Source: Crocinitomix catalasitica ATCC 23190 (GTDB taxonomy: Bacteria; Bacteroidota; Bacteroidia; Flavobacteriales_D; Crocinitomicaceae). Taken from it: a DNA stretch of 64,000 nucleotides. Positions within the stretch are counted from its first letter, which is position 1; the number at the start of each line of letters is the position of its first letter. This document shows, piece by piece, positions 43,167-53,101 of this stretch. The translations under genes were made by a program, and so were the position numbers. The notes under the pieces were generated by a model that searched no databases, had not been told where the DNA came from, and saw only the letters and a program-made list of their open reading frames with translations. The stretch lies in assembly GCF_000621625.1 (NCBI RefSeq), contig NZ_JHXV01000023.1, positions 1-64,000 of the forward strand, written 5' to 3'.

Positions 43167-44066
43167 ATGACAAATCAATACGAAATAATTATAATAGGCG
43201 GCAGTTATGCTGGATTGTCAGCAGCGCTAACGTTAGGTCGCTCAAAACGTAAAGTACTGATCATTGACGGTGGTAAACCATGCAATGCTCCAACGCCACA
43301 TGCGCATAACTTTTTAACGCATGATGGACAGAACCCTCGAGAAATAGCACGAATTGGCAAAGAACAAGTTTTAGCCTATCCTACCGTTCGGTTCGAATCA
43401 GGAACAGTAAGTGAAGTCGTTAAACATATTGACGGGTTCGCTGTTAAAACCGAAGATGGCGGAAATTTCATTGCTGACAAGATAATAGTCGCAACGGGCA
43501 TTCGTGATTTATTTCCGTCTATAGAAGGATTTGCGGAATGCTGGGGTATTTCAGCGGTACATTGTCCATATTGTCACGGTTTTGAACTCAGCGATAGACC
43601 TACGGCTATTTTAGCCAATGGAGAAATGGCTATGCATTATGCGAAATTGGTTTATAATCTGTCGAAGGACATTACAATTTTGACCAATGGCAGACATGCA
43701 TTTGGATCGGCTGATATTACAAAACTAACGGCGAAGAACATTCATATCATTGATAGTGTGATAAAAAAAATAAACCATGAGCATGGTCAAATCACATCGG
43801 TTGAGTTTGAAGGCAGACCAACATTAAATGTGACTGCGATGTATGCTGGATTGCCGATGGAACAACATAGTGACATACCACATCAACTTGGTTGCGAGAT
43901 TGACGAGAATGGCTTAATAAAAGTGGATGCTGGTCAACAAACAACAATAGATGGCGTTTTTGCTTGCGGTGACAATTCGAGTATGCGTTCTTTATCCGTT
44001 GCTGTACAAACAGGAATGGTGGCAGGAGCATATATCAATATGCTGCTTTGCGAGGAAGCTTTTTAA
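43167..44066 (+). CDS. Thioredoxin-reductase-like FAD oxidoreductase
   Basis: 299 residues. The FAD loop is IIIGGSYAGLSAALTLGRSKRKVLIIDGG, the redox pair CPYC lies in AVHCPYCHGFELS, and the C-terminal FAD contact is IDGVFACGDNSSMRSLSVAVQTGMVAGAYIN. The NADPH motif (GxGxxA) reads ILANGEMAMHYA, so it is degenerate; the partner may be a different reductant, as in the DTR-like group. It is probably controlled by the palindromic promoter upstream. Confidence 0.85.
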   Translation: MTNQYEIIIIGGSYAGLSAALTLGRSKRKVLIIDGGKPCNAPTPHAHNFLTHDGQNPREIARIGKEQVLAYPTVRFESGTVSEVVKHIDGFAVKTEDGGNFIADKIIVATGIRDLFPSIEGFAECWGISAVHCPYCHGFELSDRPTAILANGEMAMHYAKLVYNLSKDITILTNGRHAFGSADITKLTAKNIHIIDSVIKKINHEHGQITSVEFEGRPTLNVTAMYAGLPMEQHSDIPHQLGCEIDENGLIKVDAGQQTTIDGVFACGDNSSMRSLSVAVQTGMVAGAYINMLLCEEAF

Positions 44067-44083
44067 TCTAAATTACATCAAAT

Positions 44084-44122
44084 AAAAATGCCTGTCCGTT
44101 CAATGAACAGACAGGCATTTTT
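44084..44122. terminator. Bidirectional terminator
   Basis: AAAAATGCCTGTC and GACAGGCATTTTT pair perfectly with A- and T-runs on both sides, between convergent genes. Confidence 0.9.
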
Positions 44123-44141
44123 TAATTTTATTAGGTTGTTC

Positions 44142-45860
44142 TTATTTAGAAACAACCACTTTTACTGAACCTCTTTCGCCATTCGCGAACTCAAGGTTGA
44201 TTGTATATAAACCAGCAGCTAAACCAGTAACATCAACTTCTAATCGATTCACTGTCATCTCTGTATTTTGCTCTTCTACAATTCTACCGTTGATATCAAC
44301 AATCTTCATTGCAACATTACCTTCATTCAATTCGATTGGAATATAAATCATAGATTGTGCTGGATTAGGATAAGCTGTTAATTCAACCGTCTCAGGTAAT
44401 TCAACCAAACCTACATTAGGCGCAGTAAATTCAATGCCCATAGCAGGCATTCTATCATTCCCATATCCTAAAGCAAACCATTGATCGCTTAATTGAAGCG
44501 GTGCAACTGGTTGTCTATAATTATCGACATTCCATCTGTAATCAACTTTAGTATCATAACCTGGGTAAATGATATCACCGTATAAAATCACACAGAATAA
44601 ATATCTCACATCATCCTCAAGTAAATAAGGCTCTTCTAGAGGAATATTTACGTTTTCACCTTGAAGATTGTCAGTATACTCATATCCTTGATCATAAACA
44701 TCGTTTAATAAAGCCATATTGAAATCAGCATCATCAAGATCATCAAATTCATCTTCCCATTCAATAATCCAAAACTCGATTGCTTCACCTTCAATAGTTG
44801 TAGCTTCAGGATTTTGAGATGTACCAGCAGAATAGTTTACACTGTTTACAGCAACTCTACTTGCGTTAGGATCTTGAAAAGTTAAACAAGAAAACAAAGT
44901 AGTAGTCGTTCCGTTAAATTGATTTGTTTCGTTAATAGGAACCATACTTGATTCATCCAGTCTACTTAAAGAGAACATATCATCAGACATTGTAAAATCA
45001 GCTACTTGAACGTTATCAAAAGAAGACTCATCAATAACACCAGCTATAGATACGTTATAGCTCATATTATAATAACCATTCGCATAAGATGCTTGAGAAA
45101 AAGTTGGTAATGGAATATAAACACTATCACCAGATTCAATTGACGCTGGATCTGAACTTTCAGAGTAAATAGTAGATCCTCCTAAAGTGATTTCAGCTTT
45201 TAAAACAACTCCTGTTTGATCATTTGAACCGTAATTTCTTACCCATGACCCTACTTCAACTTCAAATTCTGCTGCAGATTGTGATAATGATTGAACATTA
45301 CCAAATCTTTGAGCGCGGAGCATATCTCCTGGTCTCATACCTATATCATTAGAATATAAACCGTTTTTAGAACCGATAAATACTGAAGTTTCACCAGTAT
45401 CGATCTCATCTCTTAATAAAGCACCAGTAGCAGCTGTAATCATCACAACTGGAATACTAACTGAAGGTCCGTCAGCACCACCACCCATTGCAACTGGAGC
45501 ACCAGCTAAATTGTTGATCATTACGACTGCGATTGCTCCAGCTTCTTGCGCATTTAATGCTTTCACACCAAATTCACAATCACCTCTATACAATACTGCA
45601 ACTTTCCCTGTTAAATCATTAATAATATCGTCACAAGCTTCAGGGTTTGGATCACCTGTACCATCATCAACCAATACCATAACGCCTGAAACGGCACTCA
45701 ATGGATCTTCAAAATCTGGATTGTCCCAATCTGCTGCATCAGCATATGTAAAGTCATAATTTCCTTCGTTCGGAGAAGGAGCCTCTACATAAAAAATTAC
45801 TTGTGCATTCGTAGCTACAGCTAATACACAAAAACTAAATAAGAGTAAAAATTTTTTCAT
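44142..45860 (-). CDS. Secreted PA-domain protein with T9SS sorting domain
   Basis: 572 residues with a signal peptide ending TNAQ. A protease-associated (PA) domain spans about 40-150 (GKVAVLYRGDCEFGVKALNAQEAGAIAVVMINN). A long beta-rich region follows, and a C-terminal sorting domain (LTAYPNPAQSMIYIPIELNEG ... GSVKVVVSK). PA domains sit in secreted peptidases and receptors, but no peptidase motif is visible here. Monocistronic with terminator. Confidence 0.85.
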   Translation of the reverse strand: MKKFLLLFSFCVLAVATNAQVIFYVEAPSPNEGNYDFTYADAADWDNPDFEDPLSAVSGVMVLVDDGTGDPNPEACDDIINDLTGKVAVLYRGDCEFGVKALNAQEAGAIAVVMINNLAGAPVAMGGGADGPSVSIPVVMITAATGALLRDEIDTGETSVFIGSKNGLYSNDIGMRPGDMLRAQRFGNVQSLSQSAAEFEVEVGSWVRNYGSNDQTGVVLKAEITLGGSTIYSESSDPASIESGDSVYIPLPTFSQASYANGYYNMSYNVSIAGVIDESSFDNVQVADFTMSDDMFSLSRLDESSMVPINETNQFNGTTTTLFSCLTFQDPNASRVAVNSVNYSAGTSQNPEATTIEGEAIEFWIIEWEDEFDDLDDADFNMALLNDVYDQGYEYTDNLQGENVNIPLEEPYLLEDDVRYLFCVILYGDIIYPGYDTKVDYRWNVDNYRQPVAPLQLSDQWFALGYGNDRMPAMGIEFTAPNVGLVELPETVELTAYPNPAQSMIYIPIELNEGNVAMKIVDINGRIVEEQNTEMTVNRLEVDVTGLAAGLYTINLEFANGERGSVKVVVSK

Positions 45861-45972
45861 TCTTTAATATTTTTTATAAGTAAAACGTGTCTAACAAAGA
45901 TATGAAATTTTTTAAACAATTAAAAAATCAAATTTTAAGTAAAAATTGTATTCTTTACAAGTCTAAAACTCA

Positions 45973-47841
45973 CTATAAATCAACAAATTCCCGATACATT
46001 GATTCTAAAATAGATCTACATTTTAATAATGCAGAATCAATTTTAACACTGTCTGAATATGGTGAGCCCACTAAACGTTCATCCATCATTTGATATACAG
46101 TATACCCATTCTTATCCCTAATTCCATAAGACAATGTAGATGTACAAATAGCCCATTCTTTGCTTGATGGATTTAATAAATCTTTGCTCCAGTGAAAGGC
46201 GTCAGTATTATAATCAAGTTGGTGCAACAATGTTTTCGCCAAATCTGCCTGAGATCCTACTTTGTCTATTTTAGCACCTTTATAAGCATCTTTCAAAGCT
46301 CCCCCCCATATTAATAATGGAATGTGAAAATAATCTTCGTCATACGTATCTGCATTCATCAAATTCGTTCGACCATGATCAGAAATAAAGACCACGATTG
46401 TATTCTCAAAATCAGGCAAGGCTCTTATTTTTTCTACAAATTTATTTAAATGATCATCTGCATAACGCATACTAGTAACATAACCGTCAGACTCGTACCC
46501 TTCAACTGGATCGGCAACCATATCGTATGGCGCATGTGTACTTTGGGTAAACAATCCATAAAAATAAGGTGCTTTTGCTTTTTCAATCTCATCATAAAAG
46601 TAAGCGAACATGGCCTCGTCATGAATTCCTAACTTCCCTTTCGGTTCAATATCTAAATCATTTTCGTCAATCAATTGATCGAATTCAATATCTCTTAAAT
46701 AACCTCCAATATTTCCGTAAGACAACGAACCTCCAAAAGCATAAAAAGAATTGTAACCCTTTGATTTAAGTGATTTATTAATTGAAGGTAATTTCCTTGC
46801 CCTTGCAGATTCGGTAGAAATTGAAATACCTGCCATTGTTGGATAACCACTCATTAAAGATGAATGCCCTGTCTCTGATGTACCACTGGTAGCATAAATT
46901 TCAGTAAATAACAAACCTTCTTCACACAAGGCATTAAAATTAGGTGTGATTCCTTCCAATCCTCCTAAAGGTTCAATTAATTGCGCCGACCAACCTTCAA
47001 AGGTTACCAGAATTATATTAGGCGTTGATTTATTGAATATTTTAATTGAATCAACAGCCGAACTTTCGTACATCTCATTCATTACAAGTTCAGCCGTCTG
47101 CTCAGGAACAACTTGATAATATTCTCCAATATCATCTTTAAAATACATAAAGCATGTTCGAATGAAATTCCACTCTGGATTCACTGTAACGTCATTCACT
47201 ATTTGTTTGTTCGAAAAGTAGGCATCTGTGGTGCTGATTGGAATTTGCTGTAATCCTCCCCTTAAGCAAATAATAAAGAGAAAGGAAAAGCCTAATAAAT
47301 AGATCAACCCATAGATTATTTTCTTTTTTAATGATAATAGAATCGGCCTAATCTTGATTCCTTTGAACAGTCGAACATACATCAAGTAGGTAAACACCAT
47401 TTGCAAAATAAAGTAAAAAATAAACCAGCCCGTATAACTACCTGATGCTGTCCTAAAAATTTCTGAAGGTGTAGCGAAGTGAAGGAATATTTTGGATGAC
47501 AATTTGGTTTTCCACTCAATATAAGTCACAATCTCTCCAGCCATTATCAAGGCCATGGCTATAAAAATGATCCATAAATAAACATCTTTTATCTTGTTTA
47601 AGACATTCAAAAATCCTCCTTTAGCAAAAACACCAACTGCACTTAATAAAAAAGGAAGGGCCATTAAATAGGCTATGGCAGAAAAATCTAATCGCAAACC
47701 AACAAATGGAATGCGGAAAATTTCTCCATAATGACCTGAAAAATCACTTAAGAAATGGATTGTAAATAATGTTCTTTGGAATAAAAACAAAGCCAAACTA
47801 AGTAGGCAAAGTTTCATCAGAAAAGTTAACTGTTCCTTCAT
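45973..47841 (-). CDS. LTA synthase family (alkaline phosphatase superfamily) membrane sulfatase/phosphotransferase
   Basis: 622 residues. Five N-terminal membrane helices (about residues 1-200) are followed by an extracytoplasmic catalytic domain: NIILVTFEGWSAQLIEPLGG, the Thr nucleophile in YATSGTSETGHSSLMSGYP, and FISDHGRTNLM with Asp-His metal ligands. In Gram-negatives, members transfer phosphoglycerol or phosphoethanolamine to envelope glycans. The exact substrate is unknown. It is divergent from the DUF983 gene. Confidence 0.9.
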   Translation of the reverse strand: MKEQLTFLMKLCLLSLALFLFQRTLFTIHFLSDFSGHYGEIFRIPFVGLRLDFSAIAYLMALPFLLSAVGVFAKGGFLNVLNKIKDVYLWIIFIAMALIMAGEIVTYIEWKTKLSSKIFLHFATPSEIFRTASGSYTGWFIFYFILQMVFTYLMYVRLFKGIKIRPILLSLKKKIIYGLIYLLGFSFLFIICLRGGLQQIPISTTDAYFSNKQIVNDVTVNPEWNFIRTCFMYFKDDIGEYYQVVPEQTAELVMNEMYESSAVDSIKIFNKSTPNIILVTFEGWSAQLIEPLGGLEGITPNFNALCEEGLLFTEIYATSGTSETGHSSLMSGYPTMAGISISTESARARKLPSINKSLKSKGYNSFYAFGGSLSYGNIGGYLRDIEFDQLIDENDLDIEPKGKLGIHDEAMFAYFYDEIEKAKAPYFYGLFTQSTHAPYDMVADPVEGYESDGYVTSMRYADDHLNKFVEKIRALPDFENTIVVFISDHGRTNLMNADTYDEDYFHIPLLIWGGALKDAYKGAKIDKVGSQADLAKTLLHQLDYNTDAFHWSKDLLNPSSKEWAICTSTLSYGIRDKNGYTVYQMMDERLVGSPYSDSVKIDSALLKCRSILESMYREFVDL

Positions 47842-47930
47842 TTTACAAAACTATTAACTTTTTACGCTTTTTGTAATTAATATCACCAAAGTTATTGGTA
47901 AAAGACCTTATTTTTGTCAAAAACTTAGAT

Positions 47931-48323
47931 ATGTTAGCATTTCTTAAAGGGACTCGATTATACAGTATTTTTAACAATGTCTGTCCCAATTGTCATGTAG
48001 GTAAATTCTATATAGGCAAACAAGCATACGACTTTAAACACTTTGGTAAAAACTATGAAAAGTGTAGCAATTGTGGCTTTGTTTATGAAAAAGAACCGGG
48101 CTTCTTTTATGGTGCTATGTATGCTAGTTATGCCATTTCAATTGCTTTTTCGGTAGCTATAGCTGTTGCTATTTTTGTACTTTTTCCCAGCTCCAGTTAT
48201 CTCGTTTACATCATCTCTATTGTATTGGGTCTTATTCTGCTTATGCCTCTCTCCTACTGGCTAAGTCGTTTAGTTTGGTTGAATTTATTTACGCATTATC
48301 ATAAACATAAAGAGAATCTTTAG
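47931..48323 (+). CDS. DUF983 membrane protein with zinc ribbon
   Basis: About 130 residues from MLAFLKGTRLYSIFNN. A two-knuckle zinc ribbon (CPNCHVGKF and CSNCGFVYEKEPGFFYGAMY) is followed by two membrane helices (SIAFSVAIAVAIFVLFP, LVYIISIVLGLILLMPLSYWL). This matches DUF983, a small inner-membrane family of unknown function. The 12 residues readable upstream from 47895 do not belong to the family. Confidence 0.82.
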   Translation: MLAFLKGTRLYSIFNNVCPNCHVGKFYIGKQAYDFKHFGKNYEKCSNCGFVYEKEPGFFYGAMYASYAISIAFSVAIAVAIFVLFPSSSYLVYIISIVLGLILLMPLSYWLSRLVWLNLFTHYHKHKENL

Positions 48324-48373
48324 CGTTCCCTATTCTTCTTTACTATTTAAAGATTAACTTTGCTCTTCAAGCG

Positions 48374-49393
48374 ATGCTGAGCAATAAATCAAAAGCCATA
48401 CTAAAGACAATGACTTTGGGGAGGATATTTAATTATCTCCTCTTAAATATGTCGTATTATTTATCCCAATGGTTTCGTAAACCTATACATTGGGGTACGC
48501 CGGTTGCTATATCAATCGAACCGACAACTGCTTGTAATTTAGGTTGCCCGCAGTGCCCAAGTGGCTTGAAACAATTTACAAGACCAACTGGTAATTTAAA
48601 GGTTGACTTGAATACAACAATCTTAGATCAAGTAGGAAAAAACTTACAATACATCAATTATTACTTCCAAGGCGAACCATTTATTCATAAGGATTTTTTA
48701 GACCTTGTTAAGGATGCGCGCAGTCGTAATATCTACGTCGTTACCTCAACAAACGCACATTTTATTTCTCCGGCTGTTGCGGATAAAATTGTTGAATCTG
48801 GATTGAGTGAAATCATTATATCTATTGATGGTCTTACCCAAGAAACCTACGAAAAATATCGTATCCACGGTAATTTAGAAAAGGTTTTAGAAGGCACGAA
48901 AAACTTGGTAGCTGCCAAGAAAAAATTCGGCGTTACGAATCCTATTATTAGCTTCCAGTTTTTAGTTGTGAAATACAATGAGGATCAAATTGACGACCTT
49001 TATCGTTTGGCCAAAGAAATTGGTGTTGATCATGTTAATCTGAAAACTATTCAAGTCTACGATTTCGAATCTGCCGGTGCAGAATTGATTCCAGAACAAG
49101 ACAAATATTCGCGTTATAAAAAGAATACAAAGGGTGTATTTGAATTGAAAAACAAATTCAAGAACAGCTGTTGGCGCATGTGGAGTTCGTGTGTATTCAC
49201 TTGGGACGGAAAAGTGGTTCCTTGTTGCTTTGATAAAGACGCAGAAAATCAATTAGGCGAAATCAAAAATCAAGAATTTTCAGCTGTTTGGAAATCGAGT
49301 ATTTATAGTGATTTTAGAAAAAAGATCCTCGTCGATCGTAAATCAATTGAGATTTGTAAGAACTGCTCTGAAGGATCTAAAGTTTGGGTTTAG
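48374..49393 (+). CDS. Radical SAM / SPASM domain protein
   Basis: 339 residues. The [4Fe-4S] radical SAM motif is TTACNLGCPQCPSG (Cx3Cx2C) near residue 57. Conserved features follow: YYFQGEPFIH (GGE-like), TSTNAHFI and ISIDGLTQETYEKYR. The C-terminal SPASM-type Cys cluster includes CWRMWSSCVFTWDGKVVPCCFDKD and ICKNCSEG. Family members modify peptides or cofactors; the substrate is unknown and no precursor peptide is obvious nearby. Confidence 0.9.
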   Translation: MLSNKSKAILKTMTLGRIFNYLLLNMSYYLSQWFRKPIHWGTPVAISIEPTTACNLGCPQCPSGLKQFTRPTGNLKVDLNTTILDQVGKNLQYINYYFQGEPFIHKDFLDLVKDARSRNIYVVTSTNAHFISPAVADKIVESGLSEIIISIDGLTQETYEKYRIHGNLEKVLEGTKNLVAAKKKFGVTNPIISFQFLVVKYNEDQIDDLYRLAKEIGVDHVNLKTIQVYDFESAGAELIPEQDKYSRYKKNTKGVFELKNKFKNSCWRMWSSCVFTWDGKVVPCCFDKDAENQLGEIKNQEFSAVWKSSIYSDFRKKILVDRKSIEICKNCSEGSKVWV

Positions 49394-49421
49394 GCTAGAG
49401 GAAAGACAAAAGATTAAAGAC

Positions 49422-50450
49422 TCACGCCTCAAGATTCTCTTCTAAATCTAAAGTAATACGTTTCCGCGTTTGCATTACATGTTGCTCAAGATGGGCGAAA
49501 AACTTATTCCTGTCTTTCGTATTGACTTTGGAGATTAAACTGGAGTTATTGACCAATTTATCTAAAACGAATTCTGACTCTTTAATATAATACGGATCTG
49601 TCGTATTTAAATAGGTCATTATATTATGTGATAAATACACTGACGAACCTGAATCGGAATTGACGATATAAGTATTGTCGGCAATGTAGGTATCGTTGGC
49701 ATATAGGTTAAAATCATTTCCTGAGGTAGGAGCCTCGTTACCTAAAGCGAATTTTCTTCCCAACTCTGCTTCTTGTTTCATATGATGCAATAAAGCTGAC
49801 AAATTATCTAATAATTCAAGGGCATAAGCAGGTTCTTCAAAGAATTGTGCATCGTAATAATATTCAATTTGTCGCAATGTCCCTCGAAATAACTCAGGCG
49901 CAATAATCTCAGTTGAAGGAATAGAATTGTAAATATTATGGGCTTCAATTCCAATTCCTAATACGCGCTTATCTATCTTCTCACGCTTAAATTTTTCATC
50001 GGCATAAGCTGGAATTTTAAGATACGTTTTTGCCCAGAAAAAAAATTTGAATCGCGTTAAATGGGGAACATTAAAAAGTTGAAAAATAGGGGTATCATTG
50101 ATACTCATCGTCAACCCTGTGTTCTGTAAATTTTTCATTTGAACCAATCCATCTCGAATTCCTGTCAACCATGTCTCAAAATTTAAACCAATATGATCCA
50201 TTGGTATATAATTGAAATTTACATGACCTTTTTTGTACTGCTCCATATCATCAAACGAGATATTATAAGCATCACAAAGCTTTTTGGTTTCATAAATTGT
50301 CAAAGGAACATCTCCTCTTATTCGACGATATACGGCATCGGCACTTAAAAACAAAAGCTCTTGCAAAACAGTTGCTAAACGCTCCTCTTTTACCAATTGT
50401 TTTTTTATTGCTTCAAAAATTCGTTGCTGTACATCTTGAACTATTTCCAT
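49422..50450 (-). CDS. Bacteroidota-type HTH protein
   Basis: 342 residues. The N-terminal 60 look like an XRE-type helix-turn-helix (VLQELLFLSADAVYRRIRGDVPLTIYETKKLCDAYNISFDDM). The rest is a helical C-terminal domain with no known motif, including LTRFKFFFWAKTYLKIPAY and VYLSHNIMTYLNTTDPYYIKESEFVLDKLV. Probably a transcription regulator; no target known. It converges on the radical SAM gene. Confidence 0.65.
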   Translation of the reverse strand: MEIVQDVQQRIFEAIKKQLVKEERLATVLQELLFLSADAVYRRIRGDVPLTIYETKKLCDAYNISFDDMEQYKKGHVNFNYIPMDHIGLNFETWLTGIRDGLVQMKNLQNTGLTMSINDTPIFQLFNVPHLTRFKFFFWAKTYLKIPAYADEKFKREKIDKRVLGIGIEAHNIYNSIPSTEIIAPELFRGTLRQIEYYYDAQFFEEPAYALELLDNLSALLHHMKQEAELGRKFALGNEAPTSGNDFNLYANDTYIADNTYIVNSDSGSSVYLSHNIMTYLNTTDPYYIKESEFVLDKLVNNSSLISKVNTKDRNKFFAHLEQHVMQTRKRITLDLEENLEA

Positions 50451-50795
50451 GAACTAAATTTATAACCTGTATTCGACTAAAACAAATTTCCACAGAAATA
50501 ATGTTACAAGTAAGGTTTTGATTAAAATAAAAAATGAAATCTAGCGGGTTAAATTAAGGCTTTTTTGATTAAAAGAAACTTGTTTTAATCGTTTATAGTA
50601 GAATTAATTTCAATATACGCAGTACAAGATCGGAAATAGACTATTTTTTTTCAATTTAATCAGATTTTGAGAATTTGCTAAGGATCAAAAGCTCTCACTA
50701 GGGATTAAGTAAAAATTTTATCAGGTTAAAAAGGAAGTCACAATTATGACACGTCTATATTTTATTCTGAAATTTTCAGTATCAGTTTTACCTTC

Positions 50796-51022
50796 AATTT
50801 TTATTTAACCTCTTCTTACTTTTTTTACAGCAAAAAAAGTAAGCAAAAAAGGCTGCCTGGCAGGGCCTACATCCAATAGCCCGCTTTTACTCACCAACAC
50901 CACTCTTGAAAATGGAAAAGATCGGTGATCTCCAATCAGAGATTGGAGCTTCCTCACTTTTTCACCAGTTTCAATTCGTTTCTTATGGTTCTTAAAAGAA
51001 TGGCATCGAAAAATCGAGTCAA
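50796..51022. repeat. Dispersed repeat family A, copy 3
   Basis: Near full-length match to 29-257. The first hairpin reads CTTACTTTTTTT/AAAAAAAGTAAG, changed on both arms relative to copy 1. The second hairpin (CTCCAATC/GATTGGAG) is identical. The remaining intergenic parts 50451-50795 and 51023-51225 hold nothing I recognise. Confidence 0.8.
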
Positions 51023-51225
51023 TAGAATAATTCTTAGGTTAAGTTGTAAATAGTAATTTTTTTAATCTAATTGTTCCGAAACTCTCATGACCGAAACCTC
51101 CGCATGGTATTAGACAAGTTACGGCCTTTCTTGTTCTTACATAATTTATAGCGCATACGATAGAGTCATGCCTTGTCAACAAAAACTGAAATCAACTGTG
51201 AGCGCTTCTTATAGCTAAATTCAGG

Positions 51226-52191
51226 TTAATAATAATTTTGGTCCATTAAATAATTCTGCACATAATCCTCTACTCCATCTTCTAACGAATGAAAAGCATA
51301 TTCGTATCCGTTTTCTTTTAACTTGGTTATATCTGCCTCTGTGAAGTATTGGTATTTATCGCGAATGTCTTCGGGCGTTGGAATGAAAGAGATATTTTCT
51401 TCTTTACCCATCGCTTTAAATGTAGCCTTCGCCAAATCTAAAAACGTGCGTGCCGTTCCTGTTCCTAAATTATAAATTCCATTATTAGGTTTTGTTTCCA
51501 TTAAGAAAATACAAACCGAAACAACATCTTTTACATATACAAAATCTCTCAATTGCTCGCCATCCTTAAATTCAGGATTGTGAGAAGCAAAAAGTTTCAT
51601 TGCTCCTGTTTGAGAGATTTGATTAAACGCATGAAAAATCACCGATGCCATTCGCCCTTTATGAAACTCATTCGGTCCATAAACATTAAAGAATTTTAAA
51701 CCTGCCCAAAAAGGCGGTTGCTTTTCTTGTTTCAAGACCCATTTATCAAAATTATTTTTCGAATCGCCATAAGGATTAAGTGGTTTTAATTTCTCAACCA
51801 CATCGTGGTTATCAGAATAGCCAAATTCTCCTAAACCGTATGTTGCGCCGCTACTTGCATAAACCAATGGAATTTGGTTTTCAGTACAGAAATTCCACAT
51901 ATCCTGTGAATATTTCTCATTCAATTCATCAAAAATTGATTTGTCAAATTCGGTGGTATCCGTTCTCGCACCTAGGTGGAATATAAATTCGATTTCCGAT
52001 TTAAAGTCTTGAACCCAAGTGAAAAAATCGTTTCTTTCAATTTTCTTTTTAACGGATTTATCCTCTAAATTCTGCGCTTTCTCCGTTTTTGTAAAATCAT
52101 CAACCACAATAATGTCTTTATGTCCGATCGCATTTAATTTTGAAACCAAACATGAAGAAATAAATCCCGCTGCACCTGTTACTACAATCAT
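51226..52191 (-). CDS. hldD: ADP-L-glycero-D-manno-heptose 6-epimerase
   Basis: 321 residues of the extended SDR family. It has MIVVTGAAGFISSCLVSKL (family GGxGFIGS; Gly changed to Ser), FHLGARTDTTE, the active YGDSKNNFDKWV (YxxxK) and GLKFFNVYGPNEFHKGRMASVIFHAFNQ, which is typical of HldD. It makes L,D-heptose for the LPS inner core. Monocistronic. Confidence 0.92.
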   Translation of the reverse strand: MIVVTGAAGFISSCLVSKLNAIGHKDIIVVDDFTKTEKAQNLEDKSVKKKIERNDFFTWVQDFKSEIEFIFHLGARTDTTEFDKSIFDELNEKYSQDMWNFCTENQIPLVYASSGATYGLGEFGYSDNHDVVEKLKPLNPYGDSKNNFDKWVLKQEKQPPFWAGLKFFNVYGPNEFHKGRMASVIFHAFNQISQTGAMKLFASHNPEFKDGEQLRDFVYVKDVVSVCIFLMETKPNNGIYNLGTGTARTFLDLAKATFKAMGKEENISFIPTPEDIRDKYQYFTEADITKLKENGYEYAFHSLEDGVEDYVQNYLMDQNYY

Positions 52192-52367
52192 AATTAATTA
52201 GTTTATTGCCAAATTGGCATAAATGCCTCTCTGGTAAGATATTTGTTCAACTTAAACATGACTGATTTATTGAATAGTTAAATTATTTTAAGTTCTAATC
52301 GATAAATCAGATTTAACAAAATTAGTACTATATTTTTATTAAATTTGAATCATAAAAAAAATAGAAA

Positions 52368-53081
52368 ATGGAATACAATAATTATGAGATTTTAGATACT
52401 GAAGTAAATACTTTCGAGTTATCTAAAACTTTTTTTGCGAACGTGTACAAATACATGTTTATGGCATTGGCCATTACTGGTGTTGTTGCCTATTATTCAG
52501 CTAGTACAGGTTGGTATTTAGACATTGCCTTTACTGAAGCTGGAATGTCTCCAGTTGGGTACATTATTGCATTTGCACCTCTTGCTGTTGTAATTTTTAT
52601 TCAAGCGCGTTTCCAAAAAATGTCCTTTGGTAATATTTTTGGATTGTTTATCCTCTACTCAGTCATTTTAGGAATAAGTTTGAGTTTTATTTTCCTCATT
52701 TATACTGGCGCATCAATTGCTATCACATTCTTTGTGACTGCAGGCGCTTTCGGTTCGATGGCTTTAATGGGGTATTATACCAAGACAGACTTAAGTAAAA
52801 TGGGGAGTCTTTTATATATGTTATTCTTCGGAATGATTATCGCTTCTGTTGCGAACTTCTTTATGGGAAGTGATACGTTGGATTATGTAATCTCTTTCTT
52901 GGGACTATTTGTTTTTACAGGTTTAACTGCTTGGGAAATGCAAAGAATGAAACAAGTCGCATCGAATACAGAATTAAAAGGCGATGAGCGTAAAAAACAC
53001 GAATTAATGGGTGGATTAACGCTTTATATATTATTCATTAACTTGTTCTTATCTATCCTAAGGTTTACAGGAGAAAGATAA
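52368..53081 (+). CDS. Bax inhibitor-1 / YccA family membrane protein
   Basis: 237 residues with seven predicted helices. Characteristic segments are FFANVYKYMFMALAITGVVAYYSAS, GISLSFIFLIYTGASIAITFFVTAGAFGSMALMGYYTKTDLSKMG and FVFTGLTAWEMQRMKQ, ending in LGGLTLYILFINLFLSILRF-type helix. BI-1 proteins are pH-sensitive calcium leak channels that also interact with FtsH in bacteria. It precedes a Zn peptidase gene by 20 nt, so they are probably an operon. Confidence 0.93.
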   Translation: MEYNNYEILDTEVNTFELSKTFFANVYKYMFMALAITGVVAYYSASTGWYLDIAFTEAGMSPVGYIIAFAPLAVVIFIQARFQKMSFGNIFGLFILYSVILGISLSFIFLIYTGASIAITFFVTAGAFGSMALMGYYTKTDLSKMGSLLYMLFFGMIIASVANFFMGSDTLDYVISFLGLFVFTGLTAWEMQRMKQVASNTELKGDERKKHELMGGLTLYILFINLFLSILRFTGER

Positions 53082-53101
53082 TAATATATCTATAAGAGAA
53101 T